Source: an uncultured Eubacterium sp.
GTDB lineage: Bacteria; Bacillota; Clostridia; Oscillospirales; CAG-272
Length of the DNA: 64,000 bases
Direction: 5' to 3'
Assembly (NCBI GenBank): GCA_900544285.1
Contig: UQUT01000002.1
Span: 106,949 to 170,948 of the forward strand
Part shown: positions 33,970-42,356 of the stretch, piece after piece
Layout of the letters: every line of letters begins with the position of its first letter
Position numbering within the stretch: the stretch's first letter is position 1
Notes under the pieces: generated by a model
Told to the model about the DNA's origin: nothing
Databases searched by the model: none
The model's input: only the letters and a program-made list of their open reading frames with translations
Program-made: the position numbers and the translations under genes

Positions 33970-34835
33970 TTCAAAGCCTCCGTAATCTCAAAAATAAAAG
34001 GCGCAAAGGACAGTGCGGCAAAAGCAACCGTAAACCATGCGTCCGACGTCGTCACAACGCACGCCGATACACGCGGATAAAAGTCAAACGAGAAGGCACC
34101 CTTTGTCATCCCGAAAATCGAAAACGCCGCAAAAACGATTGTAAACGCCGTAAATATCACATCACCCGCGGTGAATTTATACAGCTTGTAATTTGTTCTT
34201 TTTCCCACTCCGTAGCCTCTTGCTCTCATAGCCATTCCGCTCTCCGCCGCATTTTCAAGCGACAAGCCGACGAGCGCGGAAAAAACGCGGAAGGAGCTTG
34301 TCAGCTTTGCCACAAGTCCTTTTTCCGAATAATATCCGAGCGCAACCTGCGCATTTTTTATCTGCCGCCATTTTCTCTTCATAAGCGGGATAAACCGAAG
34401 CGACATCGAAAGCACGAGCGACAGTTTTTCAGCCGCCCCTCCTATAAGGAACAGTATTTTATCCGTCGTCATAATGACGGAAAAGCATTTGCACCAGATG
34501 AGCACGGAAATCATCATCGCCGCAATGTCCGCTCCGTAAAGAACGGCTTCAAGGGTGACGGGGTTTCCGTTCATAAAGAAAAGCGGGGTTACGCCGTCGT
34601 GAGAAAAAAGCGGATTTGTGACCGTGATAAGCACAAAGAGTGAAAGATAAAAGCCGAAATCCGAGAGTGACCGCTTTGCCGGTTGTAACGTGCAAAGAAA
34701 AGCCGCCCCACAGGCAAATGAAACCGCAAGCACGATCGGATCTTGCGAGAACATCGTTATAAATATGACAAAAAGCAGGTGCAGAGCCGCCGGAAGCGGA
34801 TGGAGAGAGGCGAATTTTCCGTAAATTCCGTTCAT
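33942..34835 (-). CDS. ecfT: ECF transporter transmembrane component EcfT
   Basis: 297 aa from the ATG at 34833-34835, which overlaps the preceding stop (ATGA) and has GGAGG upstream; the open frame extends to 34868. It has about five or six transmembrane helices. The coupling-helix motif appears as AMRARGYGVGKRT (around residue 205), matching the conserved Ala-Arg-Gly signature through which EcfT contacts the ATPases. It links the S component to the EcfA dimer. It is the third gene of the operon. Confidence 0.9.
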   Translation of the reverse strand: MNGIYGKFASLHPLPAALHLLFVIFITMFSQDPIVLAVSFACGAAFLCTLQPAKRSLSDFGFYLSLFVLITVTNPLFSHDGVTPLFFMNGNPVTLEAVLYGADIAAMMISVLIWCKCFSVIMTTDKILFLIGGAAEKLSLVLSMSLRFIPLMKRKWRQIKNAQVALGYYSEKGLVAKLTSSFRVFSALVGLSLENAAESGMAMRARGYGVGKRTNYKLYKFTAGDVIFTAFTIVFAAFSIFGMTKGAFSFDFYPRVSACVVTTSDAWFTVAFAALSFAPFIFEITEALKWKYLRSKI

Positions 34836-35356
34836 TTTCCGCCCTCCGTATCGCACGTATAGACCCATTCAACCGTATCTCCGTCCGAAAGGACGTATTT
34901 TGACGCACCAACATCGGGATATTCGCCGTTCACCTTATATCTCCAGCCGGAAAGCGCCCCGCAGGAGAATTCATAGATATGGTTTATGCCCTTGACGTAT
35001 ACGCTTCCGAAAGCGGTCTTGTCCGCGCCCTGATATTCCATATGAATTTTATTGTATCTTGTGACGCGCAAAAGCAAATCGAAAGCCGTGTCCCCCTCGC
35101 GGAGAACGTATTCCGTTTTCGCAAGGATTATCCCGTCCTGCGGGACAAACCCGCTCTCCGCAAGGCTTTTGTCGAGCTTTTCGTAATTGCTCATGATATC
35201 CGAGCAGTCGATTGAAACAAAGACCGTCTCGTCGCCCGGCTTTATATCCTCGGCGTGAGTCAGATAGTATTCTTCAACGGACTGAAATTCCGTCCCGCTT
35301 ATGAGCAAAGCGATTATAAGAACAACCGCGAAGATGAGAATAATGTCCTTTTTCAT
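34832..35356 (-). CDS. DUF4430-domain surface protein (transcobalamin beta-domain-like)
   Basis: 174 aa. An N-terminal uncleaved signal anchor (residues 4-20, no lipobox Cys) holds the rest outside the cell. The DUF4430 signature covers residues about 85-165: REGDTAFDLL, YVKGIN, SGWRYKVNG (136-144) and DGDTVEW (158-164). From memory, this fold resembles the C-terminal domain of transcobalamin and intrinsic factor. It overlaps the preceding gene by one base and EcfT by 4 bp, so it is co-translated with the transporter. The likely job is to bind the ligand together with the alpha-toroid protein and hand it to the S component; this is inference from domains and context. Confidence 0.82.
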   Translation of the reverse strand: MKKDIILIFAVVLIIALLISGTEFQSVEEYYLTHAEDIKPGDETVFVSIDCSDIMSNYEKLDKSLAESGFVPQDGIILAKTEYVLREGDTAFDLLLRVTRYNKIHMEYQGADKTAFGSVYVKGINHIYEFSCGALSGWRYKVNGEYPDVGASKYVLSDGDTVEWVYTCDTEGGK

Positions 35357-36927
35357 CAGTCGTCCTCCGTCTCGTCGTTCGGCAGGCGGAGCTTTTTACG
35401 TTTTTTCACGTTTGCGACAAGCATCGCAGAGATTATCAGCGCGGCAAAAAGAGCCGTCACGGCTATGACGGTCGTCCGCTCCGACGTCTTTATCCTCGCA
35501 TAAGCGCGGAGAACGTCGTCATAATTTTCAATCTGCGCCCTGTCGCAATCGGAAAGCGCGTTATACCGACGCGCTATTTCATCAAGTGACTTTCTGTCCG
35601 TGTTGCGCGAAATATTCTTTATCGCGGAATTTATATCGTCGACTTCGGCTTTTATGCGCAGTATCTCTGCCTTTGCCGCGGCAAGCCTTTCGGCATACTC
35701 CGATTTCCCCTCAAATTCCGGACAAAAATCAAGAATATATATAAGACGCAAAACCTCCGAAAAGTTCTCCGTTTTTATTTCCGTGGTGACTTTTTCGGCG
35801 GTTGCCATATCGTTTTCCGTGAAAGTCACGGGCGTTTTCCGCACATCGGAAAAATCAAAAAGTCTGCCGGCTCCGCTCCTTTGGCGGATTATCGCCGCCA
35901 TGGTATAAAGCGCCTGCTCGCCCGCCATTGAGCCCGACGGCATATTGCCGTCCGAAAGATTGCCGATAAAGCCGCCGTCGGAATTTTTGTAAATCATAAG
36001 CCCGTCACGGAGGGTGACGCCGTTTTTTATAAATCTGACGTCGGAGAACGGGTCGATGCCGAGCGAGCAAAGCGCAACTATCACCTGACAGACGCTGCCG
36101 GAATTGCGAATTCCCCAGCTGCGATAATCGCCCGTTTCAAGCTGCATTTCGGAAAGACGCAGAAGCGCGCCGTCGATTATTTCCCCCACGGTGACCGTCA
36201 CCGTGCCGCCCGAAAAATCTTCTGTCACGTATTTCTTTTCGCTTTTGTAATACGGCGAAAGAGCCGTTATCGCCATCGCCGTCATGTCAGGGTCGGACTT
36301 TTCACCCGAAAATGCAAAGCCGCCGTCCGGACAGCGAAGCGACAAAAGCTCCGCAATTATGCCGTCACGGGTATAATATGCGCCGTCGGGGACGGAAAAG
36401 TCCGCCGCGTCAAGCGCGATAAGCCCCCAGATAAGCCCGTTTATTCCCTGTGCGCCGAGATTTTTTCTGTTATAAACGCCGTCGGCGATGAGGTTTATCG
36501 GCTTTCCTTCAGAGTCCGTGCCGAAGTCCGTCGGGTCGCCGCCGAGGGCGAGAACGGCAAGCGAGATCCTATGCCATTCCGTAGCCTTCACGGCATCAAG
36601 CCCGCCGTCTCTTGCATATCTTTCGGTGACGTTCTCCCGCAGAGCCGCAAGGTATCGCTCGTAATCATCGGCGACGCCGAGTCTGCCGAGTCCGATGGGA
36701 TACCAGTCTCCTGCGGGACTTCCGGCTGCCGAAACATATTCCGGAGACAGGAGATTATCGCTTCCGGAAAGCCCCATGCTCCGTTTTTTCCATTCGATTA
36801 TGCCGTTTGCAACCGAAAGGGCCTCGTCATCCGAAGGGCTTGCACCGCCCGTCGCGGCATATGCGGGCAGGACGGCGCAGAGTATCATTATCAGAGCCGC
36901 AAAAGCGGCAATAATCCGTTTTTTCAT
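35356..36927 (-). CDS. Surface alpha-toroid (prenyltransferase/transcobalamin alpha-domain-like) protein
   Basis: 523 aa. Signal peptide (1-25, ending AYA), an extracellular repeat region (about 30-370), a helical coiled segment (about 400-480), one C-terminal transmembrane helix (VIAVTALFAALIISAMLVA) and a basic cytoplasmic tail. The repeats have the alpha-alpha toroid pattern of squalene cyclase/prenyltransferase and of transcobalamin: WHRISLAVLALGGDP, GLIWGLIALDA, DPDMTAMAITALSPY, GSVCQVIVALCSLGIDP and GEQALYTMAAI, with DGGF loops between. No DxDD cyclase motif is seen, so an enzymatic role is unlikely. As first gene of the ECF operon it probably captures the ligand at the surface. AAGGAG lies 9 bp before the ATG. 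Confidence 0.78.
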   Translation of the reverse strand: MKKRIIAAFAALIMILCAVLPAYAATGGASPSDDEALSVANGIIEWKKRSMGLSGSDNLLSPEYVSAAGSPAGDWYPIGLGRLGVADDYERYLAALRENVTERYARDGGLDAVKATEWHRISLAVLALGGDPTDFGTDSEGKPINLIADGVYNRKNLGAQGINGLIWGLIALDAADFSVPDGAYYTRDGIIAELLSLRCPDGGFAFSGEKSDPDMTAMAITALSPYYKSEKKYVTEDFSGGTVTVTVGEIIDGALLRLSEMQLETGDYRSWGIRNSGSVCQVIVALCSLGIDPFSDVRFIKNGVTLRDGLMIYKNSDGGFIGNLSDGNMPSGSMAGEQALYTMAAIIRQRSGAGRLFDFSDVRKTPVTFTENDMATAEKVTTEIKTENFSEVLRLIYILDFCPEFEGKSEYAERLAAAKAEILRIKAEVDDINSAIKNISRNTDRKSLDEIARRYNALSDCDRAQIENYDDVLRAYARIKTSERTTVIAVTALFAALIISAMLVANVKKRKKLRLPNDETEDD

Positions 36928-36960
36928 TTTCCGCGCTCCTTCCCGTCTTTAATGTTATAA

Positions 36961-36989
36961 TTATACTACAATCCGCAGGCTTTTTCAAG
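36961..36989 (-). promoter_or_regulatory. Promoter of the ECF/DUF4430 operon
   Basis: TTGAAA (36984-36989 on the minus strand), 17-bp spacer, TATAAT (36961-36966). The leader is only about 25 nt, too short for a riboswitch, and no B12-box was found in the 166-bp intergenic region. Confidence 0.78.
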
Positions 36990-37028
36990 CGCGCGGCGTC
37001 TTTTGCGACGAATTTTTCTCCTTTTCTA

Positions 37029-37057
37029 TTGACTTTTCGCAGTCTGTAAGGCATAAT
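37029..37057 (+). promoter_or_regulatory. Promoter of the MFS transporter gene
   Basis: TTGACT (37029-37034), 17-bp spacer, CATAAT (37052-37057). Confidence 0.7.
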
Positions 37058-37093
37058 TGCGTAAGTACTTTTCATTCCCGAGAGGAAAAGCAA

Positions 37094-38284
37094 ATGAGCA
37101 AAAACTATAAAAGAACGATTTACGCCTGCTTTATCGGATATATAGTTCAGGCGATTGTAAATAATTTCATTCCGCTCCTGTTCGTCACGTTTCAGAAGAG
37201 CTACGGAATTCCGCTTTCAAAAATAACTCTGCTTATCACCGTAAATTTTGTGATACAGCTTTTAATTGACGCCTTTTCGACGTTGTTTGTCGACAAAATC
37301 GGCTATCGCGCGTCGGTTATCATCGCGCACGTCGCCGCCGCAACGGGACTTATTCTCCTCACGGTCCTGCCGGAAATAATGTCGGACGCCTTTTTGGGAA
37401 TTTTCCTTTCCGTTTGCGTTTATGCTGTCGGAGGGGGACTTCTTGAGGTGCTTGTCAGCCCCATAGTTGAAGCCTGCCCGACGGAAAACAAGGAAAAAAT
37501 GATGAGCCTTCTTCATTCGTTCTATTGCTGGGGGCACGTCGGCGTTGTGCTGATATCAACAGCGTTTTTCGTGCTTGTCGGCACGGAAAGCTGGAAGCTT
37601 CTCGCGCTTTTCTGGTCGCTCGTTCCGATGTTCAATATTTTTATGTTCGCCCGTGCGCCGATGTATCCGCTCGGCAGTAACGGAGAAAAGGGACTTTCGC
37701 TCAAAGAGCTTTTTTCAAGCAGGGTGTTCTGGGTCCTTGCCATTATGATGGTATGCGCCGGCGCAAGCGAGCAGGCTGTCAGCCAATGGGCGTCGACCTT
37801 TGCCGAAACGGGACTCGGAGTCGGCAAGGCGGTAGGCGACCTTGCGGGACCTATGGCGTTTGCCGTGCTTATGGGTACGTCACGCCTTATTTACGGTAAA
37901 TTCGGAGACAGGCTCCGCCTTGATAATTTTATGATTTTCAGTTGTCTGCTCTGCGTCGCGTCGTATATATGCATAATATTTGTTCCTGTTCCCGCAATAA
38001 ATCTTATAGGTTGCGCCGTGTGCGGATTTTCCGTCGGTATTATGTGGCCGGGGACGTTCAGCAAGGCGTCCGCGACGATACGCGGCGGCGGAACGGCAAT
38101 GTTTGCTCTGCTCGCCCTTGCGGGTGACCTCGGATGCGGCGGCGGTCCGACTCTTGCCGGACTTGTTTCAAGTGCCGTCGGCGGCAATCTCAAAGCCGGA
38201 ATTCTGGCGGCAATGATTTTCCCCGTGCTCCTCCTCTGCGGAATTTTTCTCCTCAAAAGATACGGAAAGAGAAATCGCGATTGA
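37094..38284 (+). CDS. Major facilitator superfamily transporter
   Basis: 396 aa with about 12 hydrophobic segments. The loop 2 motif is DKIGYRASVIIAHV, and the region GGGLLEVLVSPIVEACPTENK resembles FucP-type sugar permeases. A second-half CGFSVGIMWPGTFSKAS is also of that kind. It should import a small solute, perhaps a sugar, with H+ or Na+. It is divergent from the ECF operon but has its own promoter and terminator. GAGAGGAAAAGC precedes the ATG. Substrate cannot be told from sequence. Confidence 0.82.
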   Translation: MSKNYKRTIYACFIGYIVQAIVNNFIPLLFVTFQKSYGIPLSKITLLITVNFVIQLLIDAFSTLFVDKIGYRASVIIAHVAAATGLILLTVLPEIMSDAFLGIFLSVCVYAVGGGLLEVLVSPIVEACPTENKEKMMSLLHSFYCWGHVGVVLISTAFFVLVGTESWKLLALFWSLVPMFNIFMFARAPMYPLGSNGEKGLSLKELFSSRVFWVLAIMMVCAGASEQAVSQWASTFAETGLGVGKAVGDLAGPMAFAVLMGTSRLIYGKFGDRLRLDNFMIFSCLLCVASYICIIFVPVPAINLIGCAVCGFSVGIMWPGTFSKASATIRGGGTAMFALLALAGDLGCGGGPTLAGLVSSAVGGNLKAGILAAMIFPVLLLCGIFLLKRYGKRNRD

Positions 38285-38321
38285 AGCCGCCTTTGCGGCG
38301 CGTGATTTTTCCTCAAAAAAC

Positions 38322-38356
38322 AAAAACGGCAATCGCAAACCGCGATTGCCGTTTCT
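38322..38356. terminator. Bidirectional terminator between convergent genes
   Basis: AAACGGCAATCGC / GCGATTGCCGTTT, 13-bp perfect stem with a 5-nt loop, T-rich on both strands. It serves the MFS gene and the convergent BspA-like gene. Confidence 0.9.
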
Positions 38357-38360
38357 TTAT

Positions 38361-38888
38361 TTATCTGATCTGAATATTTGCTTGCGGATAATTTCTCAGC
38401 AGCGTTTCTTTGACGTCCTCGCTCTCAACGATAAACGTCACCTTTGCAAGGTCGACCCCTTCAAATGCTGTGCCGAAGGAGGAATATTTGATAATGTCGT
38501 CCGTTTTCAGTATAATCGTTTCCAGATTGTCGCAGCCTTTGAAAATGTAGCCCTCAAAATAAATGATGCCGCTCGGAATTTCAATCGTTTTCAGATTTTT
38601 GTTATTTGCAAATGCCCTTGCCCTGATACCTTTGACCATGCGCTCCGTTCCGTTCTGGTCTTTCGCTTTTTCGGGTATCACAATGTTCTCCGGCGACTTG
38701 CCCTTGTATTTCTTGACATACATCTGTTTATTGTCGATTGACGACGACTCCACCACTTTTTCATAAGCATATACGAGTTCAAACTCGCCGGCATCTGTCT
38801 TTACGTATTTGTTATAGAGATAAATGCCCACGAACACAAGTGCCGCGATAAATACAATCGCACCTATAAATGCAAAAAAGTTTTTCAT
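38361..38888 (-). CDS. Membrane-anchored BspA-type leucine-rich-repeat-like protein
   Basis: 175 aa from the ATG at 38886-38888 (MKNFFAF); a TTG at 38918 and an ATG at 38903 are alternatives. One N-terminal transmembrane helix (FIGAIVFIAALVFVGIYLY) is followed by an extracellular domain. The latter half has IRARAFANNKNLKTIEIPSGIIYFEGYIFKGCDNLETIIL, read in parts, which is the BspA-like LRR pattern (aFxgCxnLxxixiP). The usual families have many repeats; this protein has about three. It may be a small surface adhesin or scaffold. Function unknown. Confidence 0.7.
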   Translation of the reverse strand: MKNFFAFIGAIVFIAALVFVGIYLYNKYVKTDAGEFELVYAYEKVVESSSIDNKQMYVKKYKGKSPENIVIPEKAKDQNGTERMVKGIRARAFANNKNLKTIEIPSGIIYFEGYIFKGCDNLETIILKTDDIIKYSSFGTAFEGVDLAKVTFIVESEDVKETLLRNYPQANIQIR

Positions 38889-39040
38889 ATTGACCGTAGT
38901 CATCCTTAATTTATTCAAGCCGATTCGGATTTCCCGTGTGTTATCATTCTGTCATAGCCGGAGGAGATTTGTCCATACTCTCAAAAAAATTTTATGATAT
39001 TTTTTTCTGAAAGCCAACGGCACGCCTCCGGCGGAGCGCT

Positions 39041-40549
39041 TTATATTTCCGCAATAACAGCCGACCGCGGCGGAATTATGCATTTGCCGTCTGCAAAAAC
39101 GGTCTCTCCGCCAAAGCGGAATATTTCATTCTTCGGCGACAGGTTACAGTCAAAAGAAGCCGCGGCATCCGAAGGATTTATAGCAACAACCGCCCTTTCT
39201 CCCCCGCCTTCCCTCACGTATGCGATGGGGTATGCGTCCTTTTCGGCATATATGAATTCAATATCGCCGTTGTTTGAAAGCGCGGGATGCGCCCGACGCA
39301 GACTTATCAGTCGTTTCACCTCGTGATAAATCGAATTTTCGTCCGCTATGCTCTTTTCGACCGTCGGACGGTTTTCGTCGGGGTCTATGGGGATATAGAG
39401 TTTTTCCGGCGATGAAAGTCCGAAGCCCGCGTTTATCGTCCCGTCCCACTGCATGGGCGAGCGCGAGCCTGTTCTTCCGTAGCCGCCTTCGACGGAAACG
39501 AGATTATCGACAAATCTCATTCCGATTTCGTCGCCGTAATAAATGAAAGGTACTCCGGGCATTGAAAGGATGAAGGCAAAAACCAGCTTTATCGCCGTTT
39601 CGTCATGCGTCAGCGACAGGCGCTTTGAATCGTGATTGCCGGAAAAAATACTTATGTGTCCCTTGCCCTTCGTGCTTTTGTAATGACGGATATATTTATC
39701 CGCAAGAAGCGAAAAATCGCATCCGCCTTCGGACGCAAAATACGGCTTTTCCTTGCGGAAAAGCTCCGGACAGAAGTCCATATGAAAGCCGCCGCCTATC
39801 GCCTTTTCCGGGTCCATCCATTCGGAGACGAGCACCGCCTCCGGATATTTTTCATCCAGAAATGTGCGGACCTTTCGCCAGAGAGCCATGTTGCCCTTGC
39901 CGTCCTCGTCGTTTTTTATAAGCGAGCTTGCCATATCGACTCTGAACCCGTCACAGCCCATATCAAGCCAGAAGCGCATTATTTTCATAAGCTCGGCAAG
40001 CGTCGCCCTCGGGCCCTCGTCGTCCGTGCTTTGCTGCCATGGCTTGTCGGGCTTGTAAAACCCGTAATTGAGCGCGGGCTGGTGAGAGAAAAAGTTGACG
40101 GCGCACACGCCGTTTCTCTCAGAAATACCGAGGATGCAGTTCATTCCGGGCTTAACCCAGATGCTGTTCGTCCATACATAGCGATCCGTATATTCGTTTC
40201 TCTCCGCCTTCATTGATTCTTTGAACCACGGGTGCTCCGATGACGTGTGTCCGGCAACAAGGTCTAAAAGCACCCTTATTCCCTTCCTGTGCGCCTCGTC
40301 GAAAAGGCGTTTGAGGTCTGCGTTTGTTCCATATCTCGGAGCAACCGAGTAAAAATCCGAAATATCATAGCCGGCGTCGCCGAAGGGCGACTCAAAACAG
40401 GGGTTTACCCATATTGCGTTACAACCCAGCTCCTTTATGTAATCAAGCTTTTCGGTTATACCGGGTATATCGCCGATGCCGTCCGCATTCGAATCCCGAA
40501 AGGACTGCGGATAAATCTGATAAAAAACCGCCGTGTCAAGCCAATGCAT
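39041..40549 (-). CDS. GH13 alpha-glucosidase (oligo-1,6-glucosidase-like)
   Basis: 502 aa. A (beta/alpha)8 glycoside hydrolase of family 13: region I DLVAGHTSSEH, region II GFRVDMASS with the nucleophile Asp, region III LVSEWMDP with the acid/base Glu, region IV FSGNHDSKR with the third Asp. It starts DTAVFYQIYPQSFRDSNADGIGDI as in oligo-1,6-glucosidases and trehalulose-type enzymes. No signal peptide, so it acts in the cytoplasm on imported alpha-glucosides. The exact linkage cannot be read safely. It is monocistronic. Confidence 0.9.
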   Translation of the reverse strand: MHWLDTAVFYQIYPQSFRDSNADGIGDIPGITEKLDYIKELGCNAIWVNPCFESPFGDAGYDISDFYSVAPRYGTNADLKRLFDEAHRKGIRVLLDLVAGHTSSEHPWFKESMKAERNEYTDRYVWTNSIWVKPGMNCILGISERNGVCAVNFFSHQPALNYGFYKPDKPWQQSTDDEGPRATLAELMKIMRFWLDMGCDGFRVDMASSLIKNDEDGKGNMALWRKVRTFLDEKYPEAVLVSEWMDPEKAIGGGFHMDFCPELFRKEKPYFASEGGCDFSLLADKYIRHYKSTKGKGHISIFSGNHDSKRLSLTHDETAIKLVFAFILSMPGVPFIYYGDEIGMRFVDNLVSVEGGYGRTGSRSPMQWDGTINAGFGLSSPEKLYIPIDPDENRPTVEKSIADENSIYHEVKRLISLRRAHPALSNNGDIEFIYAEKDAYPIAYVREGGGERAVVAINPSDAAASFDCNLSPKNEIFRFGGETVFADGKCIIPPRSAVIAEI

Positions 40550-40576
40550 TTTAGCCTCCGCTTTGTTTTTTATTTT

Positions 40577-40605
40577 ATTATGTCATATATGTCGCCGAAA
40601 GTCAA
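40577..40605 (-). promoter_or_regulatory. Promoter of the GH13 glucosidase gene
   Basis: TTGACT (40600-40605 on the minus strand), 17-bp spacer, CATAAT (40577-40582). Confidence 0.7.
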
Positions 40606-40694
40606 CCTGTGCGGCGTTGTTTTCTCTTTTTGAACAGCAGCTTTGCCGCGACTGCATATAATGTCGTAAAACAACAATTTGTGAAAGGTAATTT

Positions 40695-41690
40695 ATGAAG
40701 ACATACAGCATAGGCATTCTCGGCGCGACGGGTGCCGTCGGCAGAGAGATGATGAAAATTCTTTCCGAGCGGAGATTTCCGGCAGGCAGTATCAGGCTTT
40801 TTGCCTCCGAGCGCAGTGCGGGCAAAATAATGACTTTTATGGGCAATGAAGTGACCTTGGAAAATGCGGACGGCGCCGATTTTTCGGGGCTTGACTTTGT
40901 CCTCGGCGCGGTTTCCTCCGACCTTGCAAAAAAATTCGCCCCGAAGATAACCTCTTCCGGAGCGATATTTATAGATAATTCAAGCGCGTTCCGCTCGGAT
41001 GAGAGCGTGCCGCTCGTCATTCCGGAAATAAATCCGGAGGACGTCCTTTCTCACAGCGGCATAATCTCAAACCCAAACTGCTCAACGATAATAACCCTCG
41101 TCGCCGCAAACGCTCTCTGCCGTCTCTCGCCGATAAAAGCGATGATAGTATCAACCTATCAGGCAGTCAGCGGCGCGGGAGAGGGCGGCATCCGCGAGCT
41201 TGCGGAGCAGAATGCGTCGCTTGCGGGAGGCGAGCCGACGTTCTGTCGCGTCTTTCCGCACAGAATAGCGGAAAATCTGATACCGTTCATCGGCTCTCCC
41301 CTGTCCGACGGTTACACAACCGAGGAGCGGAAAATGCAGAGCGAGGGCAGAAAAATCCTGCATCTGCCAAGCCTTTCCGTCACATGCACCTGCGTAAGAG
41401 TGCCGATTGTAAGGTCACACTCCGTTTCCGTTTCCGTATTTACGGAGGACAGAATAACAGTTGAACAGGCAAAAGCGGCGTTTTCTTCGGCAGAGGGCTG
41501 TCGCCTTTGTGACGGAAATGATTATCCCATGCCGCTTTTCGCAAGCGGGGGAGATACGGTTCTCGTCGGCAGGGTGAGAGAGGATCTCACGCGCGAAAAC
41601 GGCATCGCGTTCTTCTGCTGCGGCGACCAGCTCCGCAAAGGCGCCGCGACAAACGCCGTCTGTATAGCCGAACTGCTGACAAATCAATAA
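40695..41690 (+). CDS. asd: Aspartate-semialdehyde dehydrogenase
   Basis: 331 aa, typical length. N-terminal Rossmann motif GATGAVGREMM (about 10-20), the active-site cysteine in SNPNCST (about 131), and the GAGEGGIREL and HRIAENLIPFIG segments. It reduces aspartyl-4-phosphate to aspartate semialdehyde with NADPH, the branch point to lysine/diaminopimelate, threonine and methionine. Neighbouring pathway genes are not present. An AAAGG site precedes the ATG. A TATAAT (40656-40661) lies upstream without a good -35. Confidence 0.93.
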   Translation: MKTYSIGILGATGAVGREMMKILSERRFPAGSIRLFASERSAGKIMTFMGNEVTLENADGADFSGLDFVLGAVSSDLAKKFAPKITSSGAIFIDNSSAFRSDESVPLVIPEINPEDVLSHSGIISNPNCSTIITLVAANALCRLSPIKAMIVSTYQAVSGAGEGGIRELAEQNASLAGGEPTFCRVFPHRIAENLIPFIGSPLSDGYTTEERKMQSEGRKILHLPSLSVTCTCVRVPIVRSHSVSVSVFTEDRITVEQAKAAFSSAEGCRLCDGNDYPMPLFASGGDTVLVGRVREDLTRENGIAFFCCGDQLRKGAATNAVCIAELLTNQ

Positions 41691-41691
41691 C

Positions 41692-42345
41692 CATACTTTT
41701 CTTTGAAAAGAAAAGTAGGCACCGTACTTTTCTTTGAAAAGAAAAGTAGGCAAAAGAAACTTCAGTTATCGGGGACGATATACAGTTTTTTATTATCTGC
41801 ACGGACGTTTTTTTGCAAAAAGGCAAAAGAAGCTTTGGTTATCGGGAAGGATATACAGACTTTTCGATAACTACGCAGACGGGACTTATCAAGTAGGCAA
41901 AAGTAACTTCGGTTATTGTTTTGCGTGTTCCTTTTCAGCCTCTCACTTTGGGGGAGATTTGCAAACGCGCGGAGCACCCCTGTAGGCTTCGCCGAGAAGA
42001 GGGCAGTGGCGTACGAAGTGCGCCGGAGTGGAATTTGCGAGTGTGCGAAGCACGTTTGCAGGCGTCGCCGAGACGGGAGTGGGCGAAGTACGCAAAGGAA
42101 GCCGTAAAGCCCTCTCACCCGACTCCGTCGGGAGCTCTCCCACCGGGAGAGCCTTAACCTTGCCCGGCATATCCCACCCGTCCCCCTACTTTGTTTGCGC
42201 CCCGCAAGGGAAGCAAAAGCCTTTTTGCCTCCCCCTTGTTCCCCGCAGGCACAACCCGCCCGCACACAACGCAATAACTCTGCGCAAAGCACACCGCTTC
42301 CCTCTCTTCCCTCTTAACTTAAAAACCCCCGCCGAAGCGGGGATT
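41692..42345 (+). repeat. Non-coding repeat block (copy B) with palindromic units
   Basis: About 650 bp with no credible gene, starting 2 bp after asd. It begins with two tandem perfect hairpins (ACTTTTCTTTGAAAAGAAAAGT, one base longer than a 20-mer when counted whole, so given by position: 41695-41716 and 41730-41751). Four GGCAAAAGnAnCTT units follow, at about 41755, 41820, 41890 and in between, several followed by GGTTATCGGGrAnGATATACAG. A GC-rich middle has hairpins CCGACTCCGTCGG (about 42119) and GCTCTCCCACCGGGAGAGC (about 42132). The 3' end matches copy A near 12830-12980. Confidence 0.75.
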
Positions 42346-42350
42346 TTTTT
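42321..42350. terminator. Strong terminator closing repeat block B
   Basis: CCCCGC-CGAA-GCGGGG followed by ATTTTTTT on the plus strand and by GTTTTT on the minus strand. It therefore also ends the convergent lipoprotein gene (stop at 42357). Confidence 0.9.
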
Positions 42351-42356
42351 GTTTTG

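Noticed and set aside
41692..42345. CRISPR array or tandem-repeat array
   Set aside because: Units are palindromic, few, of unequal spacing and strongly diverged; no constant repeat with unique spacers and no cas genes.
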